DNA of 64,000 nucleotides from Alkalidesulfovibrio alkalitolerans DSM 16529 (GCF_000422245.1 NZ_ATHI01000031.1:218011-282010); one strand, 5' to 3'; shown: positions 1-11,888, counted from the stretch's first letter. Numbers and translations are program-made. Notes: generated from the sequence alone by a model not told the origin.

Positions 1-33
1 TTAGGCATTCGCCGGGGCCGCCGCGGTCGTCCG

Positions 34-528
34 TCAGGTCCGGCGCGAGCGGAAAAAATCCGTGAGCAGTGCGCCGCACTCCTCGGCCAGCACGCCGCCG
101 AGCACCTGGATGCGGTGGTTGAGGAAGGGCAGGGCGGGGCCGTCGAGCCGCGAGCCGAAGGCCCCGGTCTTGGGGTCGGTGGCGCCGAAGACCACCGTCC
201 GCACCCGCGCGTGCACGAGCGCCCCAAGGCACATGATGCACGGTTCGAGCGTGACGACCAGGGTTGTGCCCGAAAGGCGGTAGTTGGCGAGCGTTTGCGC
301 GGCTTGGCGCAGGCAGCGCACCTCGGCGTGGGCCGTGGGGTCGTTGAGGCCGATCGAGGCGTTGTGCGCCTGGGCGAGAACGGTGCCATCCTGGGCCAGG
401 AGCAGCGCGCCCACCGGCACCTCGCCCGCCGCCGCGCCAGCGGCGGCCTCGGCCAGGGCCAGGGCCATCGGATCATCCCAGGAGGACCAGCCCGGAGGCG
501 GGGAGGGGGGCGCGGGACGCGAAGCCAT
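34..528 (-). CDS. tadA: tRNA-specific adenosine deaminase
   Basis: Deaminates adenosine to inosine at the wobble position (A34) of tRNA-Arg(ACG) in the cytoplasm. The 164-residue protein shows the zinc-dependent deaminase signature: a HAEV motif (H67, E69) and PCIMC (C97 and C100), with the family spacing, and the length is normal for TadA. The reading frame is open further upstream to a TTG at 556-558 directly after the purQ stop; I prefer the ATG at 526-528 because the extra ten residues are not family-like, but this is a judgement. It lies immediately downstream of purQ on the same strand and is probably cotranscribed with it. Its stop codon lies 33 bp from the window edge. Confidence 0.93.
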   Translation of the reverse strand: MASRPAPPSPPPGWSSWDDPMALALAEAAAGAAAGEVPVGALLLAQDGTVLAQAHNASIGLNDPTAHAEVRCLRQAAQTLANYRLSGTTLVVTLEPCIMCLGALVHARVRTVVFGATDPKTGAFGSRLDGPALPFLNHRIQVLGGVLAEECGALLTDFFRSRRT

Positions 529-558
529 GTGCACCGGGATGCCGGATGATTCGGCCAA

Positions 559-1368
559 TCAGCCGTCCTTCAGGAAGCGCACCCCGCCCTCTATCAGGCT
601 CACGCCGAGCGGATCGCTCGCGCCGCGCGTCCAGTTGGGATGGTTGGTGGGGTGGTTGAAGGCCTCGGGGTGGGGCATGAGCCCAAGGATGCGGCCCGAG
701 GGATCGGTCAGCCCGGCGATGCCGTGGGGCGAGCCGTTGGGATTGAAGGGATATTCCTCGGTGGGCAGACCCGTTTCGGGGTGCACGTAGGACAGGGCGT
801 GCAGGTTCGCGCCCATCGCGGCGCGCATGGCCGCGTCGTCCTCGAAGACGAGCTTGCCCTCGCCGTGGCGCACGGGCAGGTACAGGCGGTCGAGCCCCTT
901 GGTGAAGACGCACGGGCTCTTCTGGTTGGCGGCAAGCCACACCCAACGGTCCTCGAAGCGGGCCGAGTCGTTGTTGGAGAGCGATGCCGTGCGCTGGAAA
1001 TAGTCGCCGCCGATCGCGGGCAGCAGCCCGAGCTTGACCAGCAATTGGAAGCCGTTGCAGATGCCGAGGATCAGCCCGCCGTCGTCGAAGAAGCTTTTCA
1101 GGTCCTCGACCAGGGGCCTGCCCTCGGCGTCGGCCATGTAGCGCCAGCGAAGCGCGGCCGCCTGGGCCGCGCCCAGGTCGTCGCCGTCCAGGAATCCGCC
1201 GGGAAAGATCAGGAGGTTGTAGTCCGCCAGCTTCACGCGGCCCGCGCGCAGGTCGGAGAAGAAGACCACGTCCGCGCGGTCGGCCCCGGCGAGGCGCGCC
1301 GCGTGCGCGGATTCCTTGTGGCAGTTGGTGCCGTGACCGGTGATGACGAGGGTGTTGACCGCTTGCAA
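559..1368 (-). CDS. purQ: Phosphoribosylformylglycinamidine synthase, glutaminase subunit PurQ
   Basis: Glutamine amidotransferase subunit supplying ammonia for conversion of FGAR to FGAM in de novo purine synthesis. The 269-residue protein has a class I amidotransferase fold: the oxyanion strand NLLIFPGGFLDGDD near residues 51-64, nucleophile C104 in GICNGFQLL, and the H233/E235 pair in PHPEAF. It is longer than the short PurQ of Bacillus (about 227 residues), resembling the version seen in Desulfovibrio-type genomes. No purL or purS is in the window, so the synthase partner must be encoded elsewhere. A promoter-like sequence lies upstream at 1441-1469. Confidence 0.93.
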   Translation of the reverse strand: MQAVNTLVITGHGTNCHKESAHAARLAGADRADVVFFSDLRAGRVKLADYNLLIFPGGFLDGDDLGAAQAAALRWRYMADAEGRPLVEDLKSFFDDGGLILGICNGFQLLVKLGLLPAIGGDYFQRTASLSNNDSARFEDRWVWLAANQKSPCVFTKGLDRLYLPVRHGEGKLVFEDDAAMRAAMGANLHALSYVHPETGLPTEEYPFNPNGSPHGIAGLTDPSGRILGLMPHPEAFNHPTNHPNWTRGASDPLGVSLIEGGVRFLKDG

Positions 1369-1422
1369 GGCGCGACTCCTGTGTCCTGGGGATATCTTTG
1401 GGGGAGACTCCCCGAATCATGA

Positions 1423-4591
<3,169 letters not shown>

Positions 4592-4592
<1 letters not shown>

Positions 4593-5176
4593 TGGGCAGA
4601 AAATTCTCCCTGGCGCTGCTTTTGCTTGCGCTGCTTGCGGGCGCGGGTCTTTGGGGCTGGCAGTTCTTCAAGGACGACATCGATCTGGCCCGCGATCTCA
4701 TCGGACAACTTCCCAAAGATCTGAACGTTGACGTCTCGGCGAAGGGCATTACCCTGTCGCAAGGCGAAGCCGGGGCGCTGCTGTGGGAGCTTGTCTCCGA
4801 GTCTGCCGGATACGATTCAAAGAAAGGAACGGTATTGCTGACGAACCCCGTCATTTCTTATTATGCGGACGGGCCCACGCCCATGTTGGTCATCCGGGCG
4901 CCGCAGGGCGAGGTGGACCAGGCCGCCAACACCATGGTCTTGACGCCGCACGTGATCGCCACGTACGGGCAGGTCACGGTCACCGGAAACAGACTGGACT
5001 ATCTCGGCGCCGAACGGCGCATCGTCATCACCGGAGACGCCATTGTGGACCGGGGAGACATGGTCATGCATGCCCCGCGTCTGGAGATCGACCTCGTGAC
5101 GCAGGACATGACCGCTCCCGAGGGCGTTCGGGTAACGACCTCGCGCGATTCATTCGCTCCTGGCACGGGACAATAG
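4592..5176 (+). CDS. lptC: LPS export ABC transporter periplasmic protein LptC
   Basis: Inner-membrane-anchored periplasmic protein that takes LPS from the LptB2FG extractor and passes it to LptA. The 194-residue protein begins with a single hydrophobic anchor at about residues 5-23, then a beta-rich region. Sequence similarity within this family is low, so the call rests on length, topology, the DUF1239-type beta-jellyroll pattern (YYADGPTPMLVIRAPQGE) and its place between kdsC and lptA/lptB. The ATG start overlaps the kdsC stop by 1 bp. lptF and lptG are not in the window. Confidence 0.85.
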
Positions 5177-5184
5177 AGGCAACA

Positions 5185-5802
5185 ATGCGTAATCATATCA
5201 TGGATATGCTGTGGATGGTCATGGTGGCCTTGGCCGTCGTCTTCGGCGCGCCGCTTTCCGCCTCTGCTCAGGCGGCGGCCGCCTCCGAGAGCGTCCCTAC
5301 GCGCATCACAGCGGACAAACTGACCTACAGTCAGGAGCGCGACACGGTCATCTTCGAGGGGCAGGTGCACGTGGTGCGCGGCGAGATGCAGATATGGTCC
5401 GACAAACTGACCGGCTACCTGACGCCCAAGGACGGAGCCAAGGAGGGCACGGGGCCTTCTCTTGCCGCCGAGGACGCCGAGATCCGCACCGTGGTCGCCG
5501 TGGGCAACGTACGCATGCTGCATCAAGGCCGGGAAGGCTTTAGCGGCAAGGCGACCTTCGTGGTTGCCGACGGTGTGCTGACCATGGAGGACAACCCGGT
5601 CATCGTGGATGGCCCCAACCGCGTTGTGGGCGAGGTGATCCGCTTCTATTCAAAGACCAACCGAAGCGAAGTGCTCGGCGGCAAGAAGCGCGTCGAGGCT
5701 GTATTCTTCACCACTGGCGATGAGTTTGCGCCTGCCCGGCCGACTCCGCAGGGACAGAACGCAACCAGCCCGTCCCCTGGTTCCGCACCGAAGGCCGACT
5801 GA
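5185..5802 (+). CDS. lptA: Lipopolysaccharide transport periplasmic protein LptA
   Basis: Periplasmic bridge component that polymerises between LptC and LptD to carry LPS to the outer membrane. The 205-residue protein has a signal peptide (hydrophobic stretch about residues 8-22, cleavage near SASAQA) and an OstA-like repeat: RITADKLTYSQERD, VIFEGQVHVVRGEMQI. The ATG at 5185 is preceded by AGAGG at 5175-5179 and lies 8 bp after lptC; the frame is open upstream but that part is a shadow of lptC. The C-terminus is low-complexity (PTPQGQNATSPSPGSAP). Confidence 0.9.
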   Translation: MRNHIMDMLWMVMVALAVVFGAPLSASAQAAAASESVPTRITADKLTYSQERDTVIFEGQVHVVRGEMQIWSDKLTGYLTPKDGAKEGTGPSLAAEDAEIRTVVAVGNVRMLHQGREGFSGKATFVVADGVLTMEDNPVIVDGPNRVVGEVIRFYSKTNRSEVLGGKKRVEAVFFTTGDEFAPARPTPQGQNATSPSPGSAPKAD

Positions 5803-5805
5803 CGC

Positions 5806-6531
5806 ATGTCCAGCAGACTTGAAGGCAGGGAACTGCGTAAGGTCTACGGCCAGCGGGAAGTCGTCAAGGGCGTCTCGCTTTCCCTGGGCCAGAACGAGGT
5901 CTTCGGCATCCTGGGGCCCAACGGGGCGGGCAAAACCACGACTTTCTACATGTTGCTCGGCGTGGTCAAGCCGACCTCTGGGCACGTCTTTCTCGACGAT
6001 CGCGAATTGACCCGCTGGCCGCTGCATCTGCGGGCCAGGGAGGGGCTTTCCTACCTGCCCCAGGAAAGCTCGATCTTCAAAAAGCTCACCGTGCGCCAAA
6101 ATATGGAGATCATCCTGGAACATACGGATCTCTCGCGCAAGGAGCAGCGCATGCGCTGCGACGCCCTGCTCGACGAGTTGGGCATTCGCCGTTTGGAAAA
6201 ATCACGAGCCGTGCATCTTTCCGGTGGTGAACGCCGCCGCCTGGAGATCGCTCGGGCTCTCATCCGCAGCCCCAAGTTCATCCTCCTCGACGAGCCTTTC
6301 GCCGGCATCGATCCGCTGGCCGTGGACGACATCAAGGAGATCATCCGGGGACTGAAGGACAAGGGCATTGGCATTCTCATCTCGGACCACAACGTGCGCG
6401 AGACGCTTTCCATCTGCGATCGCGCGTCCATCGTCTTCGATGGCACGATCATTCTTACGGGCACTCCGCAGGAAATCGCCGCCAATCCCCGCGCTCGGCA
6501 GGTTTATCTGGGTGAGGAGTTCTGCCTTTAA
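5806..6531 (+). CDS. lptB: LPS export ABC transporter ATP-binding protein LptB
   Basis: Cytoplasmic ATPase that powers LPS extraction by LptFG. The 241-residue protein shows Walker A GPNGAGKTT at residues 37-45, the Q-loop YLPQESSIF, the ABC signature LSGGERRR, Walker B FILLDEPF, the GIDP D-loop and the H-loop SDHNVRETL. The length and the LptB-specific YLPQE and RKLTVRQN-like segments fit. It follows lptA by 3 bp. The lptB-rpoN-hpf order is widely conserved in proteobacteria. Confidence 0.97.
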   Translation: MSSRLEGRELRKVYGQREVVKGVSLSLGQNEVFGILGPNGAGKTTTFYMLLGVVKPTSGHVFLDDRELTRWPLHLRAREGLSYLPQESSIFKKLTVRQNMEIILEHTDLSRKEQRMRCDALLDELGIRRLEKSRAVHLSGGERRRLEIARALIRSPKFILLDEPFAGIDPLAVDDIKEIIRGLKDKGIGILISDHNVRETLSICDRASIVFDGTIILTGTPQEIAANPRARQVYLGEEFCL

Positions 6532-6737
6532 TGGAATTTTCGTGCCAACTTTGAAAAAACCTTGCCACACAAGCCTTGAGCCGTTGCAAGGGCAGGACGA
6601 GTGTGGCATGTTGTCCATAAGAATCAGCCGGGCGACAAGGACTCGCAGGTACGATTTGCGGCTCAAAAAATTCCGGACTCCCGGCCGCATCCCTGTGAAG
6701 GGCTGAAGAGTCCTCGCGCATCGGCACAAAGGCATAC

Positions 6738-8177
6738 ATGGCGCTCGAACTCAGACAGCAGCTCAAATTATCGCAGCAGCTGGTCATGACCCCCCAGTTG
6801 CAGCAGGCCATCAAGCTCCTGCAGCTTTCCCGCCTGGAATTGGTGGAGACGGTGAATCAGGAATTGATGGAGAATCCTTTCCTTGAGGAAGGATTCGACG
6901 AGCCTGAGCCGAATCTGGATTCCGAGGGCCGCGAGCCAGTTGCGCAAAATGATGTCGTGCGGGAGATGCCCGGCGATGAGAACGCGTTGCGCCGCGAGGC
7001 GGACTGGGACAACTATCTGGGCGACTTCGCCAGCGCCTCGCGCCAATCCCAGGTGCGTGAATACGAGGCGCTCGAAGAGGGTCAGGGCTTCGAGGCCCGG
7101 CTCACGGGCAAGCACTCGCTTGATGGCCATCTCGCCTGGCAAATCCGTCTCTCCGATTTTACCGAGCAGGAGATGGAGATCGCCGAACACATCCTGGGCA
7201 ATCTCGATTCCTCCGGCTATCTGGCCTCCCCTGTGGAGGAGATTGCAGAGATCACGCAGTCCGGCGTCGAGGATGTCGAGCGCGTGCTCAAACGCGTGCA
7301 GCGCTTCGACCCCCTGGGAGTGGCCGCCCGCGATCCTCGCGAGTGTCTGCTCGTGCAGGTCGAGGCTCTCGGCTACGACGATCCCGTCCTTGTCTCCCTT
7401 ATTTCGGAACACCTCGAAGACCTAGAAAAGAAACGCTATAAGCCGCTGGCCCGGAAGTTCAAGCTGACGCTCGAAGAGTTGAAGGAGTATCTGGACATCA
7501 TCCAGACGCTCGACCCCATGCCTGGATCGAGCTTTGGCACCAGCGAGCCTGTCTATGTCTCCCCGGATGCCTACGTGTACAAGTTCGAGGACGAGTTCGT
7601 CATCCTCCTGAACGAGGAAGGGCTGCCCCGGTTGCAGCTCAACTCCATGTACATGGACTGCCTGCAAGGGGCGAAGTGCAAGGAAAAGGATTACTTCCAG
7701 GAAAAGATGCGCTCGGCCGTGTGGCTCATGAAGAGCCTCTACCAGCGTCAGCGCACCCTGTTCAAGGTTCTGGAGAGTATCGTCAAGTTCCAACGGGATT
7801 TTTTCGAGGAGGGGGTTAAACATCTCAAGCCTTTGATCCTCAAGGACGTGGCCGACGACATCGGCATGCATGAATCCACGGTCAGCCGTATCACCACCAA
7901 CAAATATGTGGCCACGCCGCACGGAACCTTCGAACTCAAGTTTTTCTTCAACTCCGCCCTCACGCTCGATGACGGGTCGGAGGTGGGCTCCGAAAGCGTC
8001 AAGGCGTTGATAAAACAACTCATCGGCGAGGAAGACTCCCACCAGCCGCTGTCCGACGAAAAAATCGTGGACATCCTGAAGGACAAGCTCCAGGTCAACA
8101 TAGCCCGCCGGACAGTGGCCAAGTACCGCACCGCGCTGAACATTCCGTCTTCGAGCAAGCGCAAAGAGATTTTTTAA
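6738..8177 (+). CDS. rpoN: RNA polymerase sigma-54 factor
   Basis: Alternative sigma factor that recognises -24/-12 promoters and needs an AAA+ activator. The 479-residue protein has region I (ALELRQQLKLSQQLVMTPQLQ, glutamine- and leucine-rich) for activator response, an acidic region II, the core-binding domain, the helix-turn-helix around HESTVSRITTNKY, and a C-terminal RpoN box ARRTVAKYR. The 206-bp gap before it shows no gene. RpoN is followed by hpf, ptsN and rapZ, the classical rpoN cluster. Confidence 0.98.
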   Translation: MALELRQQLKLSQQLVMTPQLQQAIKLLQLSRLELVETVNQELMENPFLEEGFDEPEPNLDSEGREPVAQNDVVREMPGDENALRREADWDNYLGDFASASRQSQVREYEALEEGQGFEARLTGKHSLDGHLAWQIRLSDFTEQEMEIAEHILGNLDSSGYLASPVEEIAEITQSGVEDVERVLKRVQRFDPLGVAARDPRECLLVQVEALGYDDPVLVSLISEHLEDLEKKRYKPLARKFKLTLEELKEYLDIIQTLDPMPGSSFGTSEPVYVSPDAYVYKFEDEFVILLNEEGLPRLQLNSMYMDCLQGAKCKEKDYFQEKMRSAVWLMKSLYQRQRTLFKVLESIVKFQRDFFEEGVKHLKPLILKDVADDIGMHESTVSRITTNKYVATPHGTFELKFFFNSALTLDDGSEVGSESVKALIKQLIGEEDSHQPLSDEKIVDILKDKLQVNIARRTVAKYRTALNIPSSSKRKEIF

Positions 8178-8196
8178 TTCCAGCAAGGAGCGTCAT

Positions 8197-8742
8197 ATGA
8201 ACATTGCATTCAATTTCAAGAATTTCGATCCCTCCGAGCACCTCAAGGACTACGCCGCCAAGCGCTTCGAGAAGCTTTCCAAATATCTTTCCAACACCGA
8301 GGATTCCGAGGTGCAGGTCAACCTTTCCGTGGAAAAGATCCGGCAGGTGGCCGAAGTCACGGTTTCCGATGACAACCTCCACCTGTCGGCCAACGAATCC
8401 TCCGAGGACATGTATTCGACCATCGACATGGTGCTGGACAAGGTTTTGGCCCAGTTGAAACGCATCCGCGAAAAGCAGAAGAACAAACGCGGCGGCAAGG
8501 CCGAAACCAGGGCCGTGCGCATGGACGTCATCAGCTTCACGGGCGAGGGCGACGCCAGAACCAAGAGCATCGTGGGAACCGACCATTTCGACCCCAAGCC
8601 CATGGATGTCGAGGAGGCGGCCATGCAACTCGAAAGCCTGGACTACGAGTTCTTGGTCTTCCTGAACGCGGAGACGGAGCGGCTGAACGTCATCTACCGC
8701 CGCAACGACCGTGAATTCGGGCTGATCGATCCCGGCTTCTAA
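8197..8742 (+). CDS. hpf: Ribosome hibernation promoting factor, long form
   Basis: Binds idle 70S ribosomes in stationary phase; the long form dimerises them into 100S particles. The 181-residue protein has an N-terminal RaiA/YfiA domain (residues 1-100) and a C-terminal HPF-long dimerisation domain with SLDYEFLVFLNAETERLNVIYRR. That two-domain length separates it from the roughly 95-residue short HPF found in the E. coli rpoN operon. It starts 19 bp after rpoN with AAGGAG upstream. Confidence 0.94.
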   Translation: MNIAFNFKNFDPSEHLKDYAAKRFEKLSKYLSNTEDSEVQVNLSVEKIRQVAEVTVSDDNLHLSANESSEDMYSTIDMVLDKVLAQLKRIREKQKNKRGGKAETRAVRMDVISFTGEGDARTKSIVGTDHFDPKPMDVEEAAMQLESLDYEFLVFLNAETERLNVIYRRNDREFGLIDPGF

Positions 8743-8776
8743 GTCGGCGGGCGAATCGGGGAAACTCGCCGACGGC

Positions 8777-8808
8777 GGCGCGGGCAGGGAAGCGGTCCCG
8801 CCCGCGCC
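8777..8808 (+). other. GC-rich inverted repeat between hpf and ptsN
   Basis: The arms GGCGCGGGC (8777-8785) and GCCCGCGCC (8800-8808) are perfectly complementary, and the loop contains a further GGGA/TCCC pairing, so the RNA would form a long, very stable hairpin with one bulged A. No T-run follows, so it is not a standard intrinsic terminator. It may separate hpf from ptsN expression or protect an mRNA end. Confidence 0.5.
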
Positions 8809-8858
8809 GCGGCGCGAACGACGGCTGTCGCCGCAACACGAGGAATTCGACGCACGTC

Positions 8859-9308
8859 ATGAAACTTGGAGACTATCTCGCGCCAACGTCCGTTCTCGCG
8901 GAACTGGAGGCAACCACCAAGGCGGAAGTTCTCGCCGAAATGGTTGCGCCGCTCGCAACAGAACACCCGGAACTTGATCCCGAAACAGCCGCGCGCGTGC
9001 TCATGGAGCGCGAGCGCCTGGGCACCACGGGCATCGGCGACGGTATCGCCATCCCGCACGGCAAGCTTCCCGGCCTCGGAGACATTCTTCTCGCGGTCGG
9101 CCGCAGTGTCAAAGGCGTATCCTTCGACGCGCTGGACAACGAGCCATGCCGCATTTTCTTTATGGTGCTCGCGCCGGTCGATGCCGCCGGGCAGCATTTG
9201 CGCCTTTTGGCGCATATCTCGCGTCTGCTGAAAAGCCAGGATTTTCGCGCCGCGCTCCTGGCCGCGCCGGATCAAGGCGCGTTGTGGAGACTTCTCGCGG
9301 ACGCCTGA
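8859..9308 (+). CDS. ptsN: PTS IIA-like nitrogen-regulatory protein PtsN
   Basis: Fructose/mannitol-family EIIA domain of the nitrogen PTS; phosphorylated on histidine through EI-Ntr/NPr or EI/HPr, and acts as a signal protein rather than a sugar carrier. The 149-residue protein is a single EIIA-type-2 domain with the phospho-site region GIGDGIAIPHGK (H67). It begins 116 bp after hpf and is followed by rapZ. The C-terminal part QGALWRLLADA is short but full length for the family. No EI or HPr gene is present in the window. Confidence 0.93.
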   Translation: MKLGDYLAPTSVLAELEATTKAEVLAEMVAPLATEHPELDPETAARVLMERERLGTTGIGDGIAIPHGKLPGLGDILLAVGRSVKGVSFDALDNEPCRIFFMVLAPVDAAGQHLRLLAHISRLLKSQDFRAALLAAPDQGALWRLLADA

Positions 9309-9381
9309 GGCAACCTGCGGGAAATCTCTGGCCCATCTCCGGCGGGCGGGAACTGTCCGTTCGCCCAAACAGGAGAACGCC

Positions 9382-10266
9382 ATGCACGTCGACCAGCATT
9401 TTTCCGTCGTAGTCCTGACCGGTCTTTCCGGAGCGGGAAAAAGCACGGCGTTGCGCGTCTTCGAGGATATGGGCTTCTTTTGCGTGGACGGCTTGCCTGC
9501 CGCTATGATTCCCAAATTGGCCTCCCTGTATCGCGGACAGAGTGATGCCCGCTTCAAGGGGCTGGCCCTGGGCATGGACATCCGCCAGCACGATTTTCTC
9601 AAAGACTGGGAGATGGCCCTCGCCGAACTCGCCGGGGAGCGGATCGGGGTGCAGGTGCTGTTCTTCGAGGCCGACCAGTCCGAACTCCTGCGCCGCTATC
9701 ATGAGACCAGACGCCCGCACCCCATGGAATGCGAGGATCTGGGCCTGGAACAGGCTTTGGAGGAGGAACGCCGCCTGCTCGAACCGCTTCGGGCCTCGGC
9801 CTCGCTCGTCGTTGACACGACCCAGTATTCCATCCATGATCTTCGTCGTACGCTTCAGGAAAAATGGTCCTTTCTGCGGCAGGGACAGGCCGGGCTACGC
9901 ACGCACATCATCTCCTTCGGCTTCAAGCACGCGGCCCCAAAGGAAGCGGACCTCATGTTCGATCTGCGCTTCCTGCCTAACCCGCATTTCGAGCCGTCCC
10001 TGAAGCCTCTGACTGGCAAGGAGCCGGACGTGGCGGCGTATGTCTTGGAAAACCCCATCGGCCGAGAGTTTCTGGAGCGCTTTTTGGGGTTCATGGGCTA
10101 CCTCGTTCCGTTGTATGCCGTCGAGGGCAGGTATCGGCTGACCATAGCCATCGGCTGCACGGGCGGCCGACATCGTTCGGTGGCCGTGGCCGAAAGGCTG
10201 TTTGCATACCTCAAAGAGAAAGGGTATGCGGTGACCCTTGAACACCGCCACATAGACCGGGTGTAA
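9382..10266 (+). CDS. rapZ: RNase adapter protein RapZ (P-loop nucleotide-binding)
   Basis: In enterobacteria RapZ binds GlcN6P and small RNAs and presents them to RNase E; elsewhere its role is less clear. The 294-residue protein has Walker A GLSGAGKSTALR at about residues 15-26 and the conserved C-terminal segment GCTGGRHRSVAVAERL, plus SFGFKHAAPKEADLMFDLRF and LPNP. It sits between ptsN and a mannose-type PTS IIA gene, the same neighbourhood in which RapZ occurs in other proteobacteria. Confidence 0.95.
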   Translation: MHVDQHFSVVVLTGLSGAGKSTALRVFEDMGFFCVDGLPAAMIPKLASLYRGQSDARFKGLALGMDIRQHDFLKDWEMALAELAGERIGVQVLFFEADQSELLRRYHETRRPHPMECEDLGLEQALEEERRLLEPLRASASLVVDTTQYSIHDLRRTLQEKWSFLRQGQAGLRTHIISFGFKHAAPKEADLMFDLRFLPNPHFEPSLKPLTGKEPDVAAYVLENPIGREFLERFLGFMGYLVPLYAVEGRYRLTIAIGCTGGRHRSVAVAERLFAYLKEKGYAVTLEHRHIDRV

Positions 10267-10286
10267 ATACCCAAGGCGCGATCCGG

Positions 10287-10721
10287 ATGGTCAAGACCGA
10301 GTCTTCTCCGCAGACAGGGGTGCTTGTCGTCACCCATGCCGATTACGGCAAGGCTTTGCTCGACGCAGCTTGGTTCATCATGGGCAAGCAGCCGAGCGTC
10401 GCGAGCATCGGCGTTGACGCGACCTCCGAGGTCGAGGCCACGGTCGCGGCCATCAGGCAGCGGCTCAAGGAACTCGACACGGGCGGCGGCGTTTTGATCC
10501 TTACCGATATGTTCGGCGGCACACCGACCAACCTTTCGTTGTCGCTCCTGTCCACCGGGACGTTGGAAGTAATCACCGGCGTCAACCTCCCCATGCTTCT
10601 CAAAGTGTTGCAAAACAGGGACAAGCGGCCGCAGGAACTGGCCACTTTGGCCAAAAACGCCGGAATGCAGGGCATCGTCGTGGCGGGCGAGGTGCTGCGC
10701 AAGAAAATCGCCGCGAGTTGA
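10287..10721 (+). CDS. PTS system mannose-type EIIA component
   Basis: EIIA of the mannose/fructose/sorbose PTS family, which receives phosphate from HPr on an N-terminal histidine. The 144-residue protein has the family start GVLVVTHADYGKALLDAA (H17 as the phospho-site), then the ILTDMFGGTPTNLS loop that is characteristic of EIIA-Man. It begins 20 bp after rapZ and its TGA is 2 bp from the IIB start. In Desulfovibrio-like genomes such proteins often lack a full sugar permease, so a regulatory role is possible. Confidence 0.92.
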   Translation: MVKTESSPQTGVLVVTHADYGKALLDAAWFIMGKQPSVASIGVDATSEVEATVAAIRQRLKELDTGGGVLILTDMFGGTPTNLSLSLLSTGTLEVITGVNLPMLLKVLQNRDKRPQELATLAKNAGMQGIVVAGEVLRKKIAAS

Positions 10722-10723
10722 GC

Positions 10724-11185
10724 ATGTTCTGGGTTCGCATCGACAATCGTCTCGTGCACGGTCAGGTCATCGAGGCTTGGCTGCCGTTCACCGGCGCGGA
10801 GACGCTCGTCGTGGCCAACGACGAATTGGCCGCCGACCTGTTGCGCCAGGAAATCATGGGTCTGGCCATCCCGCAGGACATCTCAGTGCTCTTTACTACC
10901 ATCGACGAGCTTCCCGGATTGATCGCCCAGATGGGGGGGCAGCCCAATTCCCTGATCCTCTTTGCGACCTGCGCCGATGCTCGTAGAGCCTTCGACGCGG
11001 GGCTCAGGTTCTCCGTCGTCAATATCGGCAACCTTCACTACGCCCCCGGCAAAAAACAAGTCTGCTCCCATGTTGCCGTCAGCCTGGATGACGAACGATG
11101 TCTCGGCTATCTTGCGGCCCACAAGGTGGTCCTCGACTACCGGTGCGTCCCGAGCGACACTGTGCAGGTAAAGAACCGATGGTGA
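10724..11185 (+). CDS. PTS system mannose/sorbose-type EIIB component
   Basis: EIIB domain protein, 153 residues, that passes phosphate from EIIA to the sugar. It starts MFWVRIDNRLVHGQVIEAW, the family hallmark, with H12 as phospho-site; later segments SILFATCADARRAFDAG and NIGNLHYAPGKKQV are also typical. A TTG at 10718 would extend it by two residues, but the ATG at 10724 matches the family. Its stop overlaps the likely IIC ATG (11179) by 7 bp, indicating translational coupling. Confidence 0.93.
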   Translation: MFWVRIDNRLVHGQVIEAWLPFTGAETLVVANDELAADLLRQEIMGLAIPQDISVLFTTIDELPGLIAQMGGQPNSLILFATCADARRAFDAGLRFSVVNIGNLHYAPGKKQVCSHVAVSLDDERCLGYLAAHKVVLDYRCVPSDTVQVKNRW

Positions 11186-11888
11186 CGGCGCACTCTCCCG
11201 AGGCCCTCTGGTTCCTCGTCACGGCTTTTTTTTTGTCCTCTTTTCAATCTTCCGCTTCGGCCTGATCGTAGGTTTTCTCGAACGTCCGCTAGTCATCGGC
11301 CTTGTCTGGGCCGTGCTTGGCGTTGATCCCATGACGGCCGTGGGGCTGGCCGTATTCTTCGAACTGCTGTGGCTCGACCTTTTTCCAGCGGGCACCTACA
11401 TCCCGCCCCATCTGCCCGCCGCGACCTGCGCAGCCTTCGGTATTGTTGCGGCTTTCGATCTGTCCTCGCCAGAAGCAGTGGCTCCGGTTTTACTTTTGTG
11501 CATGCCGCTCGGCCCGCTCGGCGCAAAGCTCGAAAGTCGATTGCGAGCCTTGAACGACCGCCATTTCGACAGCCTTGCGCGAGCCTCGAACTCGATCAGC
11601 GCGCGGTTCGTTCCGGTGCGCGTTTTATGGCGGTCGCTCGCCGTCACGCTTTCGATCATGCTTGCGGCTTTCTGCGTCGCTTTGGGTATCCTTTTCGCCG
11701 TAATTCCCGACGTTCTGCTTTTGTGGAATGGGCTTTCGCTTGGCAGGGGAATCGGCTGGCCTTTGCTGTGGCTCGCGGGCTCCGTCGGCGGCATCTTGGC
11801 GCTTCGGTGGAAGCGGGCATACGGCCTGCTGGCGGCGGCTGCAGTCCTGCTGGCGTTGAACGGGGCATTCGTCTCGGTTGCGCTTTAG
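11179..11888 (+). CDS. PTS mannose/sorbose-type EIIC, needs a -1 frameshift at a nine-T run
   Basis: Membrane channel component of a mannose-family PTS. The 5 prime part starts at ATG 11179, overlapping the IIB stop, and encodes MVTAHSPEALWFLVTAFF. In that frame it ends at a TGA near 11263. The family-like continuation FRFGLIVGFLERPLVIGL and FFELLWLDLFPAGTYIPPH lies in the next frame and runs to 11888. The two frames join at T9 (11226-11234) if one base is added or two removed; the joined product would be about 236 residues with about five to six membrane segments, normal for EIIC. The downstream frame alone offers only a GTG at 11313, which would lose the first transmembrane helix. Explanations are sequencing error, transcriptional slippage, or a broken gene. 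No IID gene follows. Confidence 0.75.
11226..11234 (+). other. T9 homopolymer at EIIC frame junction
   Basis: Nine consecutive T residues lie exactly where the open upstream frame must switch to the downstream EIIC frame. Runs of about nine A or T are classic sites of RNA polymerase slippage and also of sequencing length error; the sequence cannot tell these apart. Confidence 0.8.

Noticed and set aside
6532..6737. Small gene in the lptB-rpoN gap
   Set aside because: Short frames exist, but none has a ribosome site and a plausible protein composition.
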